Origin: DATKMS01 sp041497995
GTDB taxonomy: Bacteria > Desulfobacterota > Binatia > HRBIN30
Direction of reading: 5' to 3'
Length of the DNA: 9,590 nt
Assembly: GCA_041497995.1 (NCBI GenBank)
Contig: JBGQHM010000262.1
Coordinates: 1 to 9,590 of the forward strand
Positions 5,087-9,590 of this stretch are shown here, one piece after another (the first letter of the stretch is position 1; the number at the start of each line of letters is the position of its first letter). The translations under genes and the position numbers were made by a program. The notes under the pieces were generated by a model. That model did no database searches and was not told the DNA's origin. It saw nothing but the letters and a program-made list of their open reading frames with translations.

Positions 5087-7396
5087 ATGAGCGACCAGCT
5101 GACGATGGCAACCAACGGCAACGCCGCATGGCACAAGACGGCGTGTATCCTCTGCAGTCTCAACTGCGGCCTGGAGGTCCAGGTCGGCGGGCCCGGCGGC
5201 CGGCACATCACCAGGATCAAGGGGGACAAGGATCACCCGATCTCGCAGGGATACCTGTGCGAGAAAGCGCAGCGGCTCAACTTCTACCAGACCGCCGGCG
5301 ACCGGCTGAACGCGCCGCTGCGGCGACGCGCGGACGGGAGCTTCGAGTCCATCGACTGGGACACCGCGATCCGCGAGGTGGCTGCGAAGCTGGCGGACAT
5401 CAAGGCGCGCCACGGCGGCGACAAGATCTTCTATTTCGGCGGCGGCGGACAGGGGAACCATCTCGGCGGCTCCTACGGCGCGGCGACATTGGCGGCGGTC
5501 GGCAACCGCTATCGCTCCAACGCGCTCGCGCAGGAAAAGACCGGCGAGTTCTGGGTGAACGGCAAGATGATCGGCGCCGGCACGCACGGCGACTTCGAAC
5601 ACTGCGAGGTCGCGGTGTTCATCGGCAAGAACCCCTGGCAGTCACACGGCTTCGCGCGCGCCCGCGCGTGTCTGCGCGAGATCGAGAAGGACCCGAAGCG
5701 CTCGCTCGTGGTGATCGATCCGCGCCGCAGTGAGACCGCGGAGAAGGCGGACTTCCATCTGGCGATCAAGCCGGGCACCGACGCCTGGTGCCTGGCGGCG
5801 CTGGTCGCCATCATCGTCCAAGAAAACCTCGTGCGCCGCGACTGGGTCGCCGAGCACACCAACGGCTTCGAGGACATCGAGCCGCGGTTCAAGGCGATCG
5901 ACGTCGCAAAGTACGCGGCGGCGTGCGGCATCGATGAGCAACTCCTCCGCACCGTGGCGCGGCGCATCGCCGCGGCCGAGAGCGTCTCGGTGTTCGAAGA
6001 TCTTGGAATGCAGATGTCCGTGCACTCGACGCTCGGCAGCTACGTGCAGCGGCTCATCTGGCTGCTGACGGGAAACTTCGGGCGCAAGGGGACCAACTAC
6101 GCGCAGCTGCCGTTCGTCGCCCTGACCGGGGCGAGCAAGGGCGAGCGCAAAGGGAAGCCCGACGGACGCCCGACCACCAGCCCGGTGGTCGGCGCCAAGA
6201 TCATCACCGGGCTGATCCCGTGCAACATCATCCCAGAGGAGATCCTGACGGATCACCCGAACCGCTATCGCGCCATGCTCGTCGAAACCGCCAACCCGGT
6301 GCACTCGCTGGCCGACAGTCAACGGATGCGCGAGGCGCTGCGCGCCCTCGAGCTGGTCGTCGTCATCGACGTGGCGTTGAGCGAAACTGCTCGCGAGGCG
6401 CACTACGTCCTGCCGGCGTCGAGCCAGTTCGAGAAAGTCGAGGCGACGTACTTCAACCTGGAGTTTCCACGCAACGCCTTTCACCTGCGCCATCCGGTGA
6501 TCGCGCCGCTCGACGGGACGTTGGCGGAACCGGAGATCCACGCACGGCTGGTTGAAGCGCTCGGCGAGGTCTCCGACGCAGACTACGCTCCACTGCGCGC
6601 TGCAGCGGCCGAGGGACGCATGGCATTTGCCAGCGCCTTCCTCGAAGCCATGGCGAACAACCCGCGCGTCGCCAAGTACGCGCCGATCGTGCTCTACCGC
6701 ACTCTGGGTCCGACACTGCCCGAGGGCATGGCGGCGGCGGCGATCTACTGGGCCTTCGCTCACCAGTTCGTGCAGGCACATCCGCACGCCGCGGCGCGCG
6801 CCGGTTTCGACGGCGATCCCTTCACGGCGGGCGAAAAGCTCTTCGACACCATCCTCTCCTCCGGCACCGGGGTCGTCTACGCTGACGAGCCATACGAGGC
6901 GAGCTGGTCGCGCATCCGCACCGCCGGCGGGCGCATCAACCTGGCGATCCCCGAATTATTCGGTGAGTTGGAGAAGCTCGCGAACGGTCCGCGCCCGCGC
7001 GATGCCACGTTTCCCTTCATCCTCTCGGCGGGCGAGCGCCGTTCAGACACCACCAACACGATCATCCGCAACCCGGCGGCGCTGGCGAAAGGCCGCGCCG
7101 GCACGTTGCGCATCAGCGCCGCCGACGCGCGCCGACTGGGTTGCGCCGACGGCGACCGCGTGCGGCTGACGACGCGGCGCGGCAGCACCGATGTGCCCGT
7201 CGAGGTGACCGACATGATGCAGCCCGGACACGTATCGCTGCCGAACGGCCAGGGCATGGACTACGAGCCGCGCGACGGCGGCGCCACGCGCTTGGGCGTC
7301 GCGCCCAACGAGCTCACCGCCTCCGGCGACCGCGACTTCCTGGCGGGCACGCCCTGGCACAAGCACGTGCCGGCGCGCGTGGAGCGAATCGGCTGA
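5087..7396 (+). CDS. Molybdopterin oxidoreductase (bis-MGD/DMSO reductase superfamily) with N-terminal 4Fe-4S site
   Basis: The protein has 769 residues. Residues 20-58 hold C20-x2-C23-x3-C27 and C58 (GYLCEK), the ligands of the FS0 4Fe-4S cluster. The central catalytic region (about 70-520) includes SNALAQEKTGEFW, IGKNPWQSH and VIDPRR. The last 130 residues are the dinucleotide-cofactor binding domain (GERRSDTTNTI, LPNGQG, AGTPWHKHV). Where formate dehydrogenases and nitrate reductases carry Cys or Sec bound to molybdenum, this protein has Q149-E150-K151, so the metal ligand and the reaction are uncertain. There is no Tat signal, so it is probably cytoplasmic. No iron-sulfur, cytochrome or chaperone partner is adjacent, so the electron acceptor is unknown. 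The ATG at 5087 is chosen for GGAGG 8 bases upstream; the longer frame from 4916 begins in the intergenic hairpin. Confidence 0.92.
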   Translation: MSDQLTMATNGNAAWHKTACILCSLNCGLEVQVGGPGGRHITRIKGDKDHPISQGYLCEKAQRLNFYQTAGDRLNAPLRRRADGSFESIDWDTAIREVAAKLADIKARHGGDKIFYFGGGGQGNHLGGSYGAATLAAVGNRYRSNALAQEKTGEFWVNGKMIGAGTHGDFEHCEVAVFIGKNPWQSHGFARARACLREIEKDPKRSLVVIDPRRSETAEKADFHLAIKPGTDAWCLAALVAIIVQENLVRRDWVAEHTNGFEDIEPRFKAIDVAKYAAACGIDEQLLRTVARRIAAAESVSVFEDLGMQMSVHSTLGSYVQRLIWLLTGNFGRKGTNYAQLPFVALTGASKGERKGKPDGRPTTSPVVGAKIITGLIPCNIIPEEILTDHPNRYRAMLVETANPVHSLADSQRMREALRALELVVVIDVALSETAREAHYVLPASSQFEKVEATYFNLEFPRNAFHLRHPVIAPLDGTLAEPEIHARLVEALGEVSDADYAPLRAAAAEGRMAFASAFLEAMANNPRVAKYAPIVLYRTLGPTLPEGMAAAAIYWAFAHQFVQAHPHAAARAGFDGDPFTAGEKLFDTILSSGTGVVYADEPYEASWSRIRTAGGRINLAIPELFGELEKLANGPRPRDATFPFILSAGERRSDTTNTIIRNPAALAKGRAGTLRISAADARRLGCADGDRVRLTTRRGSTDVPVEVTDMMQPGHVSLPNGQGMDYEPRDGGATRLGVAPNELTASGDRDFLAGTPWHKHVPARVERIG

Positions 7397-7462
7397 TCGT
7401 CGGGCGTCAAACAGAAGGTACTGTCCTAGGTTGAATCGACCTGCCTTCGATGAGCCGGCCGA

Positions 7463-7560
7463 ACCTCTCCCCCAACCCCTCTCCGAAACGGAGAGGGGAG
7501 CGGAAGGGAAGGATTTTCTTCCCCCTTCCCTCGCAGGGAAGGGGGCCAGGGGGTTAGGTT
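7463..7560. repeat. C/G-rich double-hairpin dispersed repeat
   Basis: Two near-perfect hairpins stand side by side. CCCCTCTCCG pairs with CGGAGAGGGG (7476-7498, loop AAA). CCCCCTTCCCT pairs with AGGGAAGGGGG (7521-7545, loop CGC). The flanks read CCCCCAACC on the left and GGGGGTTAGG on the right. The minus strand translates to the LTPWPPSLRGKGE-type peptide that recurs as a spurious product in many bacterial genomes, a known sign of this mobile-looking repeat class. It fills most of the 210-base gap behind the molybdoenzyme gene and might stop transcription, although no T-run follows. Confidence 0.7.
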
Positions 7561-7606
7561 TAGTACGCTGGTGGCGTCGAACAAGGACACTATCGAAAGG
7601 AGCGCC

Positions 7607-8311
7607 ATGGGTTCAGCAACACTCAGCGCACGCAAGGGTAACGTTGCCCATTTCAGTCGGGGTCTCTTTCAGTTCCTGAAGGAGCTCAGGGCCAACAACG
7701 ATCGGGAGTGGTTTCAAACGAACAAGGAGCGCTACGAGTCCGAGGTGAAGGAGCCGCTGCTCCGCTTCATCGCTGATTTCGGTGAGCACTTGCGAACGAT
7801 CAGCCGCAACTTCGAGGCCGATCCGCGGCCCATGGGCGGCTCGATGTTCCGCATCTATCGCGACACGCGCTTCTCGAAGGACAAAAGCCCGTACAAGACT
7901 GCTGCCGCCGCTCACTTTCAATACCGTCATGGCGGGAAGGACGTGCATGCTCCGGGGTTTTATCTCCACTTGGAGCCCGGGGAATGCATGGGCGGCGGCG
8001 GGCTGTGGCACCCGGATGCAGCCGCGCTGCAGAAAGTCCGCGACCGCATTGTGAAGCGGACGAAGGACTGGAAGGCCATCGTCGACCGTGGAATCGAAAT
8101 CGGCGGCGACGGTCTCAAACGACCCCCGGCAGGTTATGCGCCCACGCATCCCTTCATCGAGGACCTGAAGCGCAAGGACATTTACACCATGACGCGATTT
8201 TCGGAGGCTGACGTCTGCGCGCCGGATTTCTTGGACCGCTACACCGAGTCCTGCCGTTCGGCGGGGCCGCTCGTGGAGTTTCTGACGAAAGCGTTGGGCT
8301 TGGCGTGGTGA
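7607..8311 (+). CDS. DUF2461 family protein
   Basis: This 234-residue soluble protein carries the signatures of the DUF2461 (TIGR02453) family: FQFLKELRANNDREWFQTNK (about residues 21-40), FRIYRDTRFSKDKSPYKT (81-98) and GFYLHLEPGECMGGGG (117-132). Family members are about 210-230 residues, so this one is complete. No biochemical role is established. The ATG at 7607 has AAAGGAG four bases upstream; an in-frame GTG at 7571 lacks such a site. It stands alone behind the double-hairpin repeat and converges on the minus-strand gene at 8377, with 65 bases between them and no obvious terminator hairpin. Confidence 0.92.
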   Translation: MGSATLSARKGNVAHFSRGLFQFLKELRANNDREWFQTNKERYESEVKEPLLRFIADFGEHLRTISRNFEADPRPMGGSMFRIYRDTRFSKDKSPYKTAAAAHFQYRHGGKDVHAPGFYLHLEPGECMGGGGLWHPDAAALQKVRDRIVKRTKDWKAIVDRGIEIGGDGLKRPPAGYAPTHPFIEDLKRKDIYTMTRFSEADVCAPDFLDRYTESCRSAGPLVEFLTKALGLAW

Positions 8312-8376
8312 ACCGCGGCGCAGTGGTCGCAATCAGGTGACCCCGAGCCGTTGAAGGCGCGCGCCGGACCCGCCCC

Positions 8377-8865
8377 TCACTTCACCAAGAAGGGCAGCAG
8401 ATCGGTGTGATGTCCGATCATTTTCCACTTCCCGCCTTCCTTGCGGAACACGTTCGTCGCGCGGATTGAGACCTTCGCAGGCTTGCCGTCGGCGTTCGTA
8501 TTCTCCCCTTCTTCGTAGTTGCTTGCGACCGCGATATCGCGGCCAACGCTGATCCGCATCCGCTCCGCTTTCACCGAACCACCGAGTTTCTTCGCCGCCT
8601 GCTCCTCCCAGATCGCCAGCACCTGATTCCAGCCGACCTGGAAACCACCGCCGGGTCCCATGTAGGTAACGTCGGCCGCGTGTGACCAGACATCCTTCAT
8701 CGGGCCCGCGTCTCCGGTGAACATTACGTTCAGCGCCGCGTAGAACTGCGCCGTCGCCTCGCTAACAGCCTTCTCGCCGGTGTCGGCGTACGCGCCGCTC
8801 GTTGCCACACAAGCAAGAACGGCCACTGCGGAAATCGACCAACGTGCCTTCAGCGTGTTTCTCAT
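8377..8865 (-). CDS. Secreted NTF2/SnoaL-like fold protein (DUF4440-type)
   Basis: This 162-residue protein begins with a Sec signal peptide: basic MRNTLKAR, a hydrophobic stretch ISAVAVLACVATSG, and a likely cut after AYA (residue 27). The mature part fits a cone-shaped NTF2-like fold: ATAQFYAALNVMFTGD, VWSHAADVTYMGPGGGFQVGW, then strands ending in GGKWKMIGHHTDLLPFL. Such proteins are either small enzymes or ligand carriers; the role is unknown here and the location is probably periplasmic. The ATG at 8865 has a strong GAGGAGG site six bases upstream. The gene is monocistronic, convergent with the DUF2461 gene. Confidence 0.88.
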   Translation of the reverse strand: MRNTLKARWSISAVAVLACVATSGAYADTGEKAVSEATAQFYAALNVMFTGDAGPMKDVWSHAADVTYMGPGGGFQVGWNQVLAIWEEQAAKKLGGSVKAERMRISVGRDIAVASNYEEGENTNADGKPAKVSIRATNVFRKEGGKWKMIGHHTDLLPFLVK

Positions 8866-8969
8866 CGTGCACCTCCTCGATCACATGTTGCGCTGCTGAT
8901 TCATCTCCACGGTCTCTGCCTCCATCAGTGCAGCCGGATAGTCGCTCACGGAAGAAGTCTCATGATGGT

Positions 8970-8992
8970 GTGGTACGCAACGGCCGTACCAC
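8970..8992. promoter_or_regulatory. Small perfect inverted repeat between divergent genes
   Basis: GTGGTACG (8970-8977) and CGTACCAC (8985-8992) form an 8-base perfect stem with a 7-base loop. It sits in the 315-base gap (8866-9180) between two divergent genes, 105 bases before the NTF2-like gene and 190 before the gene at 9181. It could be an operator or a hairpin. No strong promoter pair, gene or RNA is visible in the rest of the gap. Confidence 0.35.
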
Positions 8993-9180
8993 GCGCTGGG
9001 GTCTGATAGACGTGCGCGCAACGCGGTCGACTGTTTCCCGCGGGGACTCAGTGTGGCGAGTCCGGTCTAGGGTAAGGCTGCGTCGGGACTGTTGGTGCAG
9101 CGCCACACTTTGCCAGCTCGATCACCGGAAACGGCGCGGCCAACGCTCGACCGCGCGGCGCGAACGCGGTATCTAGGCAC

Positions 9181-9590
9181 ATGCGAATCAGGTCGCGATC
9201 GGCGTGTGCGTTTGTGGTTCTGTGCCTCCCGGTGCTGCTGGCGGCAGGCCCGTGTGGGCCGATCCCCGGTGGACGTTTGAGCGACGACTTGAAACCGGCG
9301 CGCGCCGCCACCGACTGGACGTTCACCAACGACATCTCCACAATCCAGGTCGAGACCAAGCCCGACGCCCCCTACTCGGTCACCACCTGGTGCTTCACCG
9401 ACGGCCCCAACCTCTACATTCCGTCACGCGGCGCCGCCAAGAAGCCGTGGGTGCAGAACGTTACCGCCGATCCGCGCGTGCGTCTGCGCATCGGCGACAG
9501 CATCTACGAGATGCAGGCGACGCGTCTCACCGACGAGAGCGAGTTGCGGCGCATCGTGCCGCTGCTGCGGTCGAAGTACACGATGGCACG
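9181..9590 (+). CDS. Secreted or lipoprotein-like protein, probable split-barrel (PNPOx/F420-like) fold, 3' end outside window
   Basis: The frame is open from the ATG at 9181 to the window edge, 136 residues. It begins with a signal-like segment (RIRSRSACAFVVLCLPVLLAAGPCG) followed by PIPGGRLSDDL. C25 sits where a lipid-modified cysteine could be, but AGPC is not a proper lipobox. The mature part, DWTFTNDISTIQVET, TTWCFTDGPNLYIPS and WVQNVTADPRVRLRIGDSIYEMQA, resembles the small beta-barrel proteins related to pyridoxamine-phosphate oxidase and deazaflavin-dependent nitroreductases, where the ADPRVRLRIG stretch is typical. A cofactor cannot be assigned. The ribosome binding site is weak (TAGG, 3 bases before the ATG), yet the ATG fits the signal peptide well. 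Confidence 0.75.
   Translation, partial: MRIRSRSACAFVVLCLPVLLAAGPCGPIPGGRLSDDLKPARAATDWTFTNDISTIQVETKPDAPYSVTTWCFTDGPNLYIPSRGAAKKPWVQNVTADPRVRLRIGDSIYEMQATRLTDESELRRIVPLLRSKYTMA

Noticed and set aside
4600..5229. N-terminal extension of the HEPN frame to 706 residues
   Set aside because: The added part runs through the inverted-repeat cluster and opposes the start of the molybdoenzyme gene; its composition is not protein-like.
5642..6787. A 381-residue minus-strand open frame inside the molybdoenzyme gene
   Set aside because: It is a GC-driven antisense shadow; the plus-strand frame carries recognised motifs throughout.
8881..8925. A 14-codon minus-strand frame (MEAETVEMNQQRNM) just before the NTF2-like gene, as a leader peptide
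   Set aside because: It has no ribosome binding site, no run of regulatory codons and no attenuator hairpin.

Overview
This is a GC-rich bacterial window of ordinary metabolic genes and one accessory island. The coding density, Shine-Dalgarno sites (GGGAG, GGAGG, AAAGGAG) and Sec-type signal peptide point to a Gram-negative environmental bacterium. The DUF3556-like membrane protein, the PGGRL-type secreted protein and the dispersed palindromes would suit a deltaproteobacterial or Binatota-like lineage, but that placement is weak inference. No rRNA, tRNA, CRISPR array, transposase or integrase is visible.

Left part (1-3108), read on the minus strand. A membrane protein resembling DUF3556 runs off the left edge (1-1249). 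A Phd/YefM antitoxin and a PIN-domain VapC toxin (1899-1268) lie directly upstream of it, only 17 bp away. They have a clear sigma70-type promoter with an operator-like direct repeat over the -10. A second toxin-antitoxin pair follows (2633-2173): a short antitoxin and a RelE/ParE-type toxin, apparently expressed from a leaderless transcript. This second pair lies between two related palindromic repeats of about 75 bp (2019-2093 and 2991-3066). The same interval holds the start of a decayed PIN-domain gene and two short tandem repeats.

Middle (3109-5086). A 496-residue minus-strand protein ends in a HEPN-type RNase domain with an intact R-x4-H motif (RNKLIH). Its overall layout resembles ApeA-type abortive-infection proteins. 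It is visibly less GC-rich than its neighbours, and its upstream region is crowded with inverted repeats. With the two toxin-antitoxin modules it makes a defence/stress island of about 3.3 kb, and it is the best candidate here for an undescribed system.

Right part (5087-9590). A plus-strand orphan molybdopterin oxidoreductase (769 aa) has an N-terminal 4Fe-4S site, but no Cys or Sec where the usual molybdenum ligand would be expected. It is followed by a double-hairpin dispersed repeat, a DUF2461 protein, a convergent secreted NTF2/SnoaL-like protein, and the start of a secreted or lipoprotein-like protein with a probable split-barrel fold that runs off the right edge.

Functional links: each toxin-antitoxin pair is a translationally coupled unit. 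The HEPN protein looks like a single-gene effector. The right-hand genes do not form an obvious pathway.
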